Origin: Nodosilinea sp. P-1105
GTDB taxonomy: Bacteria; Cyanobacteriota; Cyanobacteriia; Phormidesmidales; Phormidesmidaceae
NCBI RefSeq assembly: GCF_012911975.1
Contig: NZ_SMDQ01000021.1
Location: forward strand, 1-64,000
Direction of reading: 5' to 3'
Length of the DNA stretch: 64,000 nt
In this document: one piece after another, positions 1 through 7,851 of the stretch
Position numbering within the stretch: the stretch's first letter is position 1
How the letters are laid out: every line of letters starts with the position of its first letter
Program-made: the position numbers and the translations under genes
Notes under the pieces: generated by a model
Database searches by the model: none
What the model saw: the letters and a program-made list of their open reading frames with translations, nothing else
What the model was told of the DNA's origin: nothing

Positions 1-90
1 GTTCACCAGGTGGTCAACCTCACCGATGAGCGTCGCCATATCCTGCAATTCTTTGGAGCGCCCTGCCGGAAATACTATCTCCTCTACTGA
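1..90 (+). CDS. 3' end of an unidentified gene, cut by the window edge
   Basis: Reading from base 1 in frame 1, 29 sense codons lead to a TGA at 88-90. The peptide ends in GAPCRKYYLLY, so this looks like a genuine C-terminus rather than random sequence. The start and most of the protein lie outside the window and no domain can be recognised. A transposase C-terminus is conceivable but not supported. A 71-bp palindromic repeat follows about 50 bp downstream. Confidence 0.4.
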   Translation, partial: VHQVVNLTDERRHILQFFGAPCRKYYLLY

Positions 91-141
91 GGTCTCTGGT
101 TAATTCTCGCTGTGCCAGTTGAAAGTGCGGAATGTAGGCTA

Positions 142-212
142 TACCAAGTCCAGCTCGAAAACTGGTGCCTTCCCCTAGAGAGAACCTTAGTTCTAGACTG
201 GGGTTAGGTTTA
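142..212 (+). repeat. 71-bp palindromic repeat, family E, copy E1
   Basis: This 71-bp unit starts TACCAAGTCCAGCT and ends GGTTTA. It matches 7781-7851 in the same orientation and 50257-50327 in reverse, all exactly 71 bp. E1 is the most diverged copy: its inner stem has largely decayed. No coding potential. Confidence 0.7.
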
Positions 213-283
213 GTTAGCTGCAATCAGAGTGACCGAACTGGGCCTATAGTCACGCCCCAAGCCCCCAAGACCCTAAGAACACT

Positions 284-592
284 ATGGATACAATCGTACA
301 GCTGCTGGTGAAAAGCACCGTCGCGCTAACCCAGCTAATTCAGCCCATTTTGGTGCCGCTGTGCTTTGTGTTGGCCTGGTTATTGGTCGGTTTAGTGGCT
401 TGGAATCTGGTAGCAGCTATCCGTGATGGGGTCAATCGGGCCACGATGATGCATAAAATTCCCTGTGCCAACTGCCGTTATTTCACCAACAGCGCCTTTT
501 TGAAATGCCCACTGCATCCCAAGGTTGCCCTTTCAGAGGCCGCCATTGACTGCGCTGATTTTGAAACCAGTAACCTGATGGAGGGGCATTAG
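284..592 (+). CDS. Small Cys-rich membrane protein, conserved cyanobacterial type, unknown function
   Basis: This is a 102-residue protein. A hydrophobic stretch at about residues 20-47 should form one or two membrane segments. The C-terminal half is soluble and holds four cysteines, CANC at about 61-64, then FLKCP and IDCADF, a spacing that could bind a metal ion. The metal site is inference. The gene converges on the SLC12-like transporter with only 22 bp between stops. Function is not recognised. Confidence 0.6.
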   Translation: MDTIVQLLVKSTVALTQLIQPILVPLCFVLAWLLVGLVAWNLVAAIRDGVNRATMMHKIPCANCRYFTNSAFLKCPLHPKVALSEAAIDCADFETSNLMEGH

Positions 593-614
593 GGCCGTTT
601 TTTAAGGGGCGGTT

Positions 615-2825
615 TTAATGACTGGATTCTGTCTCCAGAACATCAACAAACGCAAAGTTAGGGGCAGCTAGGACAAGGACGGTGGAGGGTAGATCCGCAA
701 TACGCTCTTGTATGGCTCTGTAATAGTCACGAAAGTCGTCTTTGGGCTCAGCCAGTCCCATAATCACCATGTCGGCTTGTTGAGAGGACTGGTGCAAAAT
801 TTCGCTAAACGAACGATCCTGGGCAACCAGCACGTTCACTGTGGCATCGATCCGGAGGTTTTGTACCAGGGTCTTCAGGTTTGTTTTGGCGGTAGAAGCC
901 GCCTGTTCATCGGGCACCACCAGCTTCAGATGAATCTGGGCAGAGCGCCACTCGATGCCATCCCGCAGCAACTCGGCAAGAATTAACATCAGGGCACCAT
1001 TGGCATGTAACCCCCCCCACCACACATCGATGTGGCGACGGCGATTGACGACCTGTGATTCGCGATCGCAGTAGATAATCACATTTCGCTCTGACCGATA
1101 CAGCTGAGTGATCAGATGACAATAGCGATCGCGGTTGTCTGGGGTTTCATTATCCCCTAACAACACCGTATCAGGCACCAGTGGCCCCAACCCGTAGATT
1201 TCCACCAGGCGCTCTACCCCCTCAAAGGGGTCTGGGGCCGTCAGGACCCTGACCAGTGCCTGAATGCCCCGCTCCCGCAAATAGCGGCTAATGCTCAGTT
1301 CCATCTCCTGCTGTTGCATGATGTTGCGCGAGCCACTGGGCAAAATGCTGGTTACTGTAAACAGACCTCGGTTGTGGTTAAGGGCATTGGCCAGCTCAAT
1401 TAGGCCCCAGCGGCGCATAGGTGCTCCCGACAGCACCAACATGTTCGGCCGCCAATTTTTGGTATCAGGATAATGGCCTAGTTGAAACAAGCTGGTTCTC
1501 AGCAACATCATCCAGATGCCTCGTCGGGCATCCCCCCAGGTGCTCTGTAGCTCACGACGCTGAATCCACAAAAAGATCAGGGTGACAATTACCCCAGCCA
1601 CCACCGTAGCCACCGGATTGATCAAAAACATGACCGCCAGGCAACCGATGGCCCCCAGGGCCGACAGCGACCAGTGGACGGCAAACATAGGCCGAAAGGA
1701 CGGGCTGTTAAGAAACCCTTCTATCCCTGCCGCAATGTTTAACACCAGATAGGTGGTTAAAAAAAACATCGTCAGTACCGGGGCAATCAGGTTTAAGTCA
1801 CCGATGGTGACTGCAGCCACGACGATCCCCAGGGTGACGGTAGTTCCCAGGCGGGGCTCGTCGTTGCGACCGCTGCCGTGGCCCAAAAAGCTCAACCAGC
1901 GGGGCAAGACGCCATCTCTGGCCAGAGCCTGTAAGATTCGAGGGGCACCGAGAATACTGCCGAGCGCACTCGACAGGGTGGCCCCCCAGATGCCCAACAA
2001 AATCGCTGGCCCCCACAGGGCAATGCGTTGCATCACCAGCGGATCTTCCACCAGGGTGATGGCATCGGCCCGGGTGGCCAAAAACAGGGGCAGCACCATG
2101 TAAATGGCATAGCCGGTCCCCACCGCCGCCAAGGTACCTAGGGGGATTGAGCGGGTGGGTTCTTTCAAATCCCCAGACATATTCACCCCCGCCATAATCC
2201 CGGTTACCGCCGGAAAGAACACGGCAAAGACCTGCCAAAACGGCTCCCCATCGGCGGCTCCCCAGAGTTCTACCTGTGTTTCTTCCAGGGGTGACCCAAA
2301 GGCTAAGGATAAGAGGGACAGCACGATTAAGGCCATAATGATGTACTGCGCCTTAATGGCTACCTGAGCCGAGGTCAGGGCCAAGACCGCCACCAAAATC
2401 GTCACAATCAACGCTACATAGGTTTGGTTAAACCGGCCAAAGGCGCTGACCACGCTCTCGGCAAACCCAATGGTGTAAAGCGCCACCGATAAGGCCTGGG
2501 CAAAGTAGAGGGGAATGCCCACTGCCCCGCCAGTTTCAATGCCTAGGGAGCGGCTGATCATATTGTAGGCTCCGCCCACACGAACCACTCGATCCGTCGC
2601 GATCGCGCTAATGGACAGGGCGGTCAAGCCGGTAATGCTGACGGCCAACGTCACAATCAGGAACGACCCTAGCAACCCCACATTGCCGACGACCCAGCCA
2701 AAGCGGAGGTACATAATTACCCCCAAAATGGTCAGAATCGAAGGGGTAAAAACGCCTCCAAATGTACCTAGTCCAGCCGTCTTGGTAGGGCTCGAGACGG
2801 TCTTGGTTTCAGGTTGAGCTGGCAT
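615..2825 (-). CDS. SLC12-like cation/chloride cotransporter, APC superfamily permease
   Basis: The 736-residue protein begins with a short polar tail and then GLGTFGGVFTPSILTILGVI, the typical entry into TM1 of the SLC12/amino-acid-polyamine-cation superfamily. About twelve hydrophobic segments fill residues 25-480. The remaining 250 residues are soluble and resemble the cytosolic C-domain of SLC12 transporters, including a USP-like segment near VIMGLAEPKDD. The likely role is ion or amino-acid cotransport across the plasma membrane; the substrate cannot be read from sequence. It lies 20 bp downstream of the 7TM-HD gene on the same strand, so the two are probably cotranscribed. Confidence 0.85.
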   Translation of the reverse strand: MPAQPETKTVSSPTKTAGLGTFGGVFTPSILTILGVIMYLRFGWVVGNVGLLGSFLIVTLAVSITGLTALSISAIATDRVVRVGGAYNMISRSLGIETGGAVGIPLYFAQALSVALYTIGFAESVVSAFGRFNQTYVALIVTILVAVLALTSAQVAIKAQYIIMALIVLSLLSLAFGSPLEETQVELWGAADGEPFWQVFAVFFPAVTGIMAGVNMSGDLKEPTRSIPLGTLAAVGTGYAIYMVLPLFLATRADAITLVEDPLVMQRIALWGPAILLGIWGATLSSALGSILGAPRILQALARDGVLPRWLSFLGHGSGRNDEPRLGTTVTLGIVVAAVTIGDLNLIAPVLTMFFLTTYLVLNIAAGIEGFLNSPSFRPMFAVHWSLSALGAIGCLAVMFLINPVATVVAGVIVTLIFLWIQRRELQSTWGDARRGIWMMLLRTSLFQLGHYPDTKNWRPNMLVLSGAPMRRWGLIELANALNHNRGLFTVTSILPSGSRNIMQQQEMELSISRYLRERGIQALVRVLTAPDPFEGVERLVEIYGLGPLVPDTVLLGDNETPDNRDRYCHLITQLYRSERNVIIYCDRESQVVNRRRHIDVWWGGLHANGALMLILAELLRDGIEWRSAQIHLKLVVPDEQAASTAKTNLKTLVQNLRIDATVNVLVAQDRSFSEILHQSSQQADMVIMGLAEPKDDFRDYYRAIQERIADLPSTVLVLAAPNFAFVDVLETESSH

Positions 2826-2845
2826 AGATAGCTATTCTGCATGGT

Positions 2846-5443
2846 TTAGGCTCTAATCCGCGGGGTGAGGGCCGCTTTGGGATAGGCAATGCGCTTGTGG
2901 TTGTACTGCTGCCACACATGCACAAAAATATCAGCAATCACGGCCATGTGCTCGCGGGTGAGGCCCGAGTCAACCAATTGGTTATCTTTCCAGCGAGCGC
3001 GCATAATCCGATTGACCATGGCCAGGGCTTCGTCTGGGGTGGCATTGGTCAGCGATCGCAGGGCCGCCTCGCAGGAATCCGCCAGCATCACAATCCCGGT
3101 TTCTGGGGATTGGGGAATCGGCCCATCATAGCGGAAGTCGGACTCTTCCACCGCTAAACCAGGATCGTCCTTGGCTATTTCTTCTGCCTGGTGGTGAAAA
3201 TAGCTGATCAGCATCGTTCCCTGGTGCTCGGGGATAAAGGCCCGCAGGGCCTTTGGCAGGCGACACTTACGAGCCATGACTAATCCTTCGGTGACATGCT
3301 TTTTGATGATGGCCGCACTCACCCAGGGGTCATTTAGCTCGTCGTGTTTGTTCGGCCCTCCCATCTGGTTTTCAATAAACCCCTGGGGATCGTGCATCTT
3401 ACCAATGTCGTGGTAAAGCGTGCCAGCGCGCACCAACTCCACATTGCAGCCCAAGGCCCGAGCTGCCGCCTCCGCCAGACTAGCCACAAACAGCGTGTGC
3501 TGAAATGTACCCGGTGCTTCTGAAGCCAATCGCTTCAGCATGGGGCGGTTGGGATTAGAGAGTTCCGCCAGGCGAATTGGGGTGACCAAATCAAACAGGT
3601 GCTCTAGATAGGGACTAATGCCCAGGGCCAAAATACTCGACAGTACCCCGTAGACCCCCTGGAGGGCGGCCCCAGTCAAAATGGTGGCCCAGGCTGACAG
3701 CAGCGACACTGGGCTGACCACCAGGGTCAACAACACATAAACGACCCCCTGGGTTAAGCCTACGCCCCCCCCCAGCAGAGCCAGTTCTTCCCGCGATCGC
3801 ATCCGCCCCGCCAGAATACTGCACACCAAGGCCCCCGCCGCCCCCGCCGCAAAGGGAATACCACTGACCGTAGCGCCCACTGGCAATAACACCGCCAGGA
3901 GAACCACCACTGTCCCCCCCAGTACCGGCCCATAAAAGCTACCGGCTAACAAGCCTATGGCCGGTAGCCCATAGGCCACCACACTGACCATCTTCATCAC
4001 CCCAGCACTGACCACCATTGCGGTGATCAAGACATAGTCTTGCTGGCGTAGGCGTTGGGGCACCCACTGCTCGATCAACAGGAAAACCCCTACCCCAACT
4101 CCCACGAGGCCGCCAAACATGGCCAGACCCCAGTAGTTAAAGCGGCGCTGACTCAGGTTAAAGCTATCCAGCAGCACAAAGTCACTATGGGAAATCGTAT
4201 CCCCAGCCGCCACAATTAGCTCTCCTTGCTGTACCTCCACATAGACGGGCCTCACCGCTTCAGCGGCCATATCCGCCTGAATGCGAGTGCGGTCAGAGTC
4301 TTCCACCAAGTTAGGTTCTATTACTGACAGTAACAGGGGCTTAGAAACCCCCTCCATCGACCGGGGCACCGATCCCCGTAGCTGGGCTTCAGTGGCTTCG
4401 GTCAACACATCAGCGGGCAATCCAGGGGCAATTCCCTGGGCTAACATCCGTTCTGCCGCCCGGCGCAGGCCACTTTGGGTGTTGGCCCACTCTTGGGTAC
4501 TCACCTCAAACAGCTGCGGACTAGCGGTTAGTCCGTCCACCTGAGACGCAAGCAACGTCAGATTAGCCATGGCCTGCTGATAGGACTGGCGAGATTGCTC
4601 AACCCGATCGAGTAACTCTGCAAACGCTTGGGTGGAGGCTCGCTGGTTGTAGGACCATAACTCTTGCAGCGCCTTTTCTTGATCCGGGGTCAGGGTTTGG
4701 CCCCGGATTAGGGTTTCCAGTTCCACGGCGGAGCGCGGCCCAGCGTCTACATCGGCAGCAGGGGCTACTAGACTGCGTAACTTCAGCCAACTGGCATCGT
4801 CAGACTGGCGTAGATAGTACTGTACCTGGGTAGACAGATGGGCCGTAGAAACAAACGGCACCTGCCCGGCTTGACGCAGAACATCCCCTACCTGGCCGGT
4901 TAAATTTCCCAGGGAACGCAAAACGGCTTCATTGGTGGCATCGTCAATCCGCAGGACTCGCAATGCCCCGGTTCGGGCATCTCGCCGTCGTTCCTCCGTT
5001 GTCTCACGGTCTTCTACCCGGGCATCTGCGGGGGCCACTACCGTTTCAGGGGCAACACTACCCACCTGCAAGCTAGGTTGGTTATAAAAGCGCTGGCCCA
5101 GCACCGCTGTCAGACCGAGGATGGTAACCGTGAGGGCGAGTCTCGGATGACGCACACCGCGACGTCGTTTAGTGGGTCGACAGGTGGCAGGCCGGGAGGC
5201 GGGTGCCACCGGGGCCGCCGCCATACCAGTATCATCCGCCTTTCTGGGGGACATCTCAGCCCCGGCACCGGGTAGCCCCGTGGAGGAAGGGCCGATGGAG
5301 GACGACGACAGCGGCTTCAGTCCTGGTACCGGCTTACCGGCCCAGGACTGGCCTGTCAGTGGATTGGTCTTGGGGTTAATCGAGGGCGGGCTGCCTGACC
5401 ACCATCGCTCAACCGTTGCCACTAAATCCTGAATCGCCTTCAT
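2846..5443 (-). CDS. 7TM-HD phosphohydrolase, PgpH-like (probable c-di-AMP phosphodiesterase)
   Basis: The 865-residue protein has a Pro/Ser-rich cytosolic N-terminus (about 1-95) and one TM. An extracytoplasmic 7TMR-HDED region follows (about 120-400), then a cluster of TM segments (about 410-610) and a C-terminal HD domain. The HD metal motif appears as HTLFVASLAEAAA followed by LYHDIGKMHDP, with later conserved HVTEG and PEHQGT. This is the PgpH architecture, known elsewhere to hydrolyse c-di-AMP. The function here is family-based inference. The N-terminal Pro-rich extension is longer than in Firmicute PgpH. It is probably the first gene of an operon with the SLC12-like transporter. c-di-AMP control of ion transport is known in bacteria, which makes the pairing suggestive. 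Confidence 0.87.
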   Translation of the reverse strand: MKAIQDLVATVERWWSGSPPSINPKTNPLTGQSWAGKPVPGLKPLSSSSIGPSSTGLPGAGAEMSPRKADDTGMAAAPVAPASRPATCRPTKRRRGVRHPRLALTVTILGLTAVLGQRFYNQPSLQVGSVAPETVVAPADARVEDRETTEERRRDARTGALRVLRIDDATNEAVLRSLGNLTGQVGDVLRQAGQVPFVSTAHLSTQVQYYLRQSDDASWLKLRSLVAPAADVDAGPRSAVELETLIRGQTLTPDQEKALQELWSYNQRASTQAFAELLDRVEQSRQSYQQAMANLTLLASQVDGLTASPQLFEVSTQEWANTQSGLRRAAERMLAQGIAPGLPADVLTEATEAQLRGSVPRSMEGVSKPLLLSVIEPNLVEDSDRTRIQADMAAEAVRPVYVEVQQGELIVAAGDTISHSDFVLLDSFNLSQRRFNYWGLAMFGGLVGVGVGVFLLIEQWVPQRLRQQDYVLITAMVVSAGVMKMVSVVAYGLPAIGLLAGSFYGPVLGGTVVVLLAVLLPVGATVSGIPFAAGAAGALVCSILAGRMRSREELALLGGGVGLTQGVVYVLLTLVVSPVSLLSAWATILTGAALQGVYGVLSSILALGISPYLEHLFDLVTPIRLAELSNPNRPMLKRLASEAPGTFQHTLFVASLAEAAARALGCNVELVRAGTLYHDIGKMHDPQGFIENQMGGPNKHDELNDPWVSAAIIKKHVTEGLVMARKCRLPKALRAFIPEHQGTMLISYFHHQAEEIAKDDPGLAVEESDFRYDGPIPQSPETGIVMLADSCEAALRSLTNATPDEALAMVNRIMRARWKDNQLVDSGLTREHMAVIADIFVHVWQQYNHKRIAYPKAALTPRIRA

Positions 5444-5614
5444 AGGTTAAAGGTTAGGAACGTTAACGAACTCTGCCCATGTAGCAACAGTAGACCGATG
5501 ACCACGCCTTACACATAGGTTAAATCAACCCTCAAGGCTAGAGCACTGCTTCAGCTATTATAAGCGTCCCTTTTTGAGTCGCAGTGGTGGCTGTAGACAG
5601 TTCTTCTCAGCCTC

Positions 5615-6412
5615 CTACGCCTCAATCGGTGGCGGTGCCAGCCCCTGACCCAGGGCTTGGCCATGACCTGCGGCCCAAGTGGCATAGAGGGTTTGAGCCA
5701 AGGTTTCTAAGTTGGGGTAGGAGGCACCCCAGGCCAAGGCCTGGGAACCCATGGGATAGCTTAACCGCAACGGTACAGTCCCTGTTTGCCAGGCGACGAG
5801 ACCGCCCACGAGGCCGATCATGGCTGTTGACCAGCCCATCCGATCGGCCAGCTCTAGAGCTAGGGTAAATTGCTGTTGACTTTGCTGGATTAGGACTTGG
5901 GCCAGCCCATAGCCCGATGACGGGTTAGACGTTGGCCGTCCATGGCGCTGTTCCAGATGCCATGGTTCTAGGGAGTGGCTGCCCTGGGACTGGTTTTGAC
6001 TCAATGAGTTACAAATGATTGAGTCACAAATGATTACAAACCCTTGGTCTAAGGCTATCTGATCTGGTACTTGAAGCCCCAGGGATTCAGCCCACAGCTG
6101 CATGGCCCGACGGCGGTGACCATAGCCATCGGCATTCACCAGCAATACTGGTAAGGCCGCCAGCAGCAGCGCCCCTGGTTGTCCCTGGGCCTGGGTTTGG
6201 AAATACTGGCCCCAGCGGTCGGCGGGGGGCAACGGTGTGCTTGTACAGGCCTGGGCCACCGCTAAGCCACCGGCAAACCAGGGGTCTGCTGGTTGGGCCG
6301 ATCTGCCGGGGCGATCGCCAAAATTGACCGCTTGCAACCAGCGATCGCAGGCCAGCAAACTGGTCACAACGGCCCAAAACCGCTGTCGGGTAGACACGAA
6401 ACTAACACTCAC
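5615..6412 (-). CDS. Degenerate ADP-ribosylglycohydrolase-like protein
   Basis: The 265-residue protein starts at a GTG. The helical segments (AMIGLVGGLVAWQTGTVPL, near the C-terminus) recall ADP-ribosylglycohydrolase (DraG/ARH) proteins common in cyanobacteria. The metal-binding aspartates expected in an active ARH (GDxxG and the late DD pair) are not visible, so catalysis is doubtful. An in-frame 15-bp duplication at 6006-6035 gives a repeated IICDS/IICNS segment, probably in a variable loop. Family assignment is tentative; an unknown conserved protein is the alternative. It is divergent from the peptidoglycan-binding gene at 6495. Confidence 0.5.
   Translation of the reverse strand: MSVSFVSTRQRFWAVVTSLLACDRWLQAVNFGDRPGRSAQPADPWFAGGLAVAQACTSTPLPPADRWGQYFQTQAQGQPGALLLAALPVLLVNADGYGHRRRAMQLWAESLGLQVPDQIALDQGFVIICDSIICNSLSQNQSQGSHSLEPWHLEQRHGRPTSNPSSGYGLAQVLIQQSQQQFTLALELADRMGWSTAMIGLVGGLVAWQTGTVPLRLSYPMGSQALAWGASYPNLETLAQTLYATWAAGHGQALGQGLAPPPIEA
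6006..6035 (+). repeat. 15-bp tandem duplication inside a coding gene
   Basis: Two 15-bp units, 6006-6020 and 6021-6035, differ by one base (GAGTTACAAATGATT and GAGTCACAAATGATT). The length keeps the reading frame of the minus-strand gene and adds five residues. Confidence 0.85.
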
Positions 6413-6494
6413 AAGCTATGGTTATAGCCTTAGCCTTTACGGATTAACTAACGACTATATAATGCTTTCGTCTGTCCTGCTGGAGATGGTGACC

Positions 6495-7235
6495 ATGATC
6501 CCCTTAGCCCCTGCCTCGCCAACCCTTTGCTTGCTTCGGCTGAACTACCGCCAGTGGTGCAGTGGCCTAGCCAGCGGTGTGGTGTTGGCCGGGCTAGCCG
6601 CCGGAGCAGCCCTAGGACAGGTGCCTAATCTGGGTGCTCCCTCTACGGTGGACACCAATGCGGCTCCTACGGTCACGGGGGGGCGCATTGTGCGGCCCAC
6701 ATTACGGCCTGGTAGCCAGGGAGATGCGGTCAAAGAACTCCAGTCGATGTTAGTGCTGCTGGGCTATCACTCTGGCCCCGTGTCTGGGGTCTATCAAGAG
6801 GATACCGAGGCCGCTGTGAAGCAGTTTCAGGCGGCGGCGGGAATTACCGCTGATGGCATTGTGGGGCCAGCCACCTGGAGCCAGTTGTTTCCCACCCCAC
6901 CGGCTGAGGCTAGCCCTCCTACCGCTACCATCCCCCAGGCGGAAACCCCCAGCAATACCCCTGGCCCCACCCAAACCACGCCCTCGGCCTCTACCCCTCC
7001 GGCTTCTACACCCCCAGCCACCTCCCCAACGGCCCGCCCGGTTTTGCGTCCAGGCATGGAAGGGGACGCCGTGCGACAGCTGCAACAGGCCCTGACCAGT
7101 AATGGGGTCTACAGTGGGCCAATCACGGGGTTCTTTGGCCCGCTCACTGAGGAGGCGGTACGGCGTTTGCAGACGGACAATAACCTGGAGGTGGATGGCA
7201 TTGTTGGCCCCGCCACCTGGGGGGTGTTGGATTAA
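6495..7235 (+). CDS. Secreted protein with two peptidoglycan-binding domains
   Basis: The chosen ATG at 6495 has GGAG nine bases upstream; in-frame ATGs at 6462 and 6486 are alternatives. The 246-residue product has a hydrophobic N-terminal segment (VVLAGLAAGAALG) that looks like a signal peptide or anchor. Two PG_binding_1 domains follow, each with the LQxxL...F...TxxAVxxFQ and DGIVGPATW signatures (about residues 60-125 and 180-245). They are separated by a 50-residue Pro/Thr/Ser linker. The likely role is cell-wall binding in the periplasm. No catalytic domain is present, so it may target a partner or act in wall architecture. It is followed 24 bp later by a co-oriented gene. Confidence 0.85.
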   Translation: MIPLAPASPTLCLLRLNYRQWCSGLASGVVLAGLAAGAALGQVPNLGAPSTVDTNAAPTVTGGRIVRPTLRPGSQGDAVKELQSMLVLLGYHSGPVSGVYQEDTEAAVKQFQAAAGITADGIVGPATWSQLFPTPPAEASPPTATIPQAETPSNTPGPTQTTPSASTPPASTPPATSPTARPVLRPGMEGDAVRQLQQALTSNGVYSGPITGFFGPLTEEAVRRLQTDNNLEVDGIVGPATWGVLD

Positions 7236-7259
7236 GTTGTTACATTCCCAATTGCCCCT

Positions 7260-7706
7260 GTGATTGACGAACAAAAGCTGATCCAAAAGCTCCAGAGCAT
7301 CGAACGGCTCCACTCGGGGGCCACCACCCCCGGCGAAAAAGAAGCCTCTGCCCAGGCGATCGCCCGCATTCGCCAACGCCTAGAGGCGGCCCGGCAGGCT
7401 GATCCGCCTGTGGAGTATCGGTTCACCCTCCACGATATATGGTCGCGCAAGCTGTTTGTGGCTCTGCTGCGTCGCTACGGCATTCAGCCCTATCGCTACT
7501 ATCGCCAGCGTTACACCACCGTCATGGCCAGGGTGCCCCAAACCTTTGTGGACGAAACCCTGTGGCCTGAGTTTCAAGAGCTGGACGCAACCTTGCGCAG
7601 CTACCTGGAAGAGGTGACCAACCGTGTGGTCTCCGAAAGTGTGTTTGCCGACAGTTCAGAGGCAACCGTGGTAAAAGACCCCAAGGCGCTACCCCCCGAT
7701 CGTTAA
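7260..7706 (+). CDS. Conserved hypothetical protein
   Basis: The 148-residue protein starts at GTG 7260 without a clear Shine-Dalgarno site. It begins with a helical, charged segment (about residues 1-47). A basic aromatic core follows, with HDIWSRKLFVALLRRYGI and YRYYRQRYTTVM (about 59-95), then an acidic C-terminus. No enzyme motif is visible. It lies 24 bp after the peptidoglycan-binding gene and is probably in the same transcript. Its TAA stop (7704-7706) is inside the first unit of a 14-bp tandem repeat. Confidence 0.7.
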   Translation: MIDEQKLIQKLQSIERLHSGATTPGEKEASAQAIARIRQRLEAARQADPPVEYRFTLHDIWSRKLFVALLRRYGIQPYRYYRQRYTTVMARVPQTFVDETLWPEFQELDATLRSYLEEVTNRVVSESVFADSSEATVVKDPKALPPDR

Positions 7707-7756
7707 TCAGGGACCATTAATCAAGGGCCGTTAATCAGGGGCCGTTAATCAGGGGC
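7701..7756 (+). repeat. Four tandem 14-bp units
   Basis: Four 14-bp units run without gaps: CGTTAATCAGGGAC, CATTAATCAAGGGC, then CGTTAATCAGGGGC twice. The first unit contains the stop codon of the preceding gene. Each unit carries TTAA. No function is evident. Confidence 0.85.
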
Positions 7757-7780
7757 AGCATCCACAGGTAGCGCCTACTC

Positions 7781-7851
7781 TACCAAGTCCAGCTCGGGAT
7801 CTGGAGTTTTCCCACAGGCAGAACTCCAGGCCTGGACTTGGATCTGGTTTA
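7781..7851 (+). repeat. 71-bp palindromic repeat, family E, copy E2
   Basis: This copy has two nested inverted repeats: an outer ACCAAGTCCAG paired with CTGGACTTGG, and an inner CTGGAGTT paired with AACTCCAG. It ends one base before the putA stop codon (7852-7854 on the minus strand). It would therefore fold at the very 3' end of the putA mRNA and may act as a terminator or stabiliser. Confidence 0.8.

Noticed and set aside
6237-6494. 86-residue N-terminal extension of the peptidoglycan-binding protein
   Set aside because: It overlaps the divergent ARH-like gene and would precede the hydrophobic export segment; ATG 6495 has a ribosome site.
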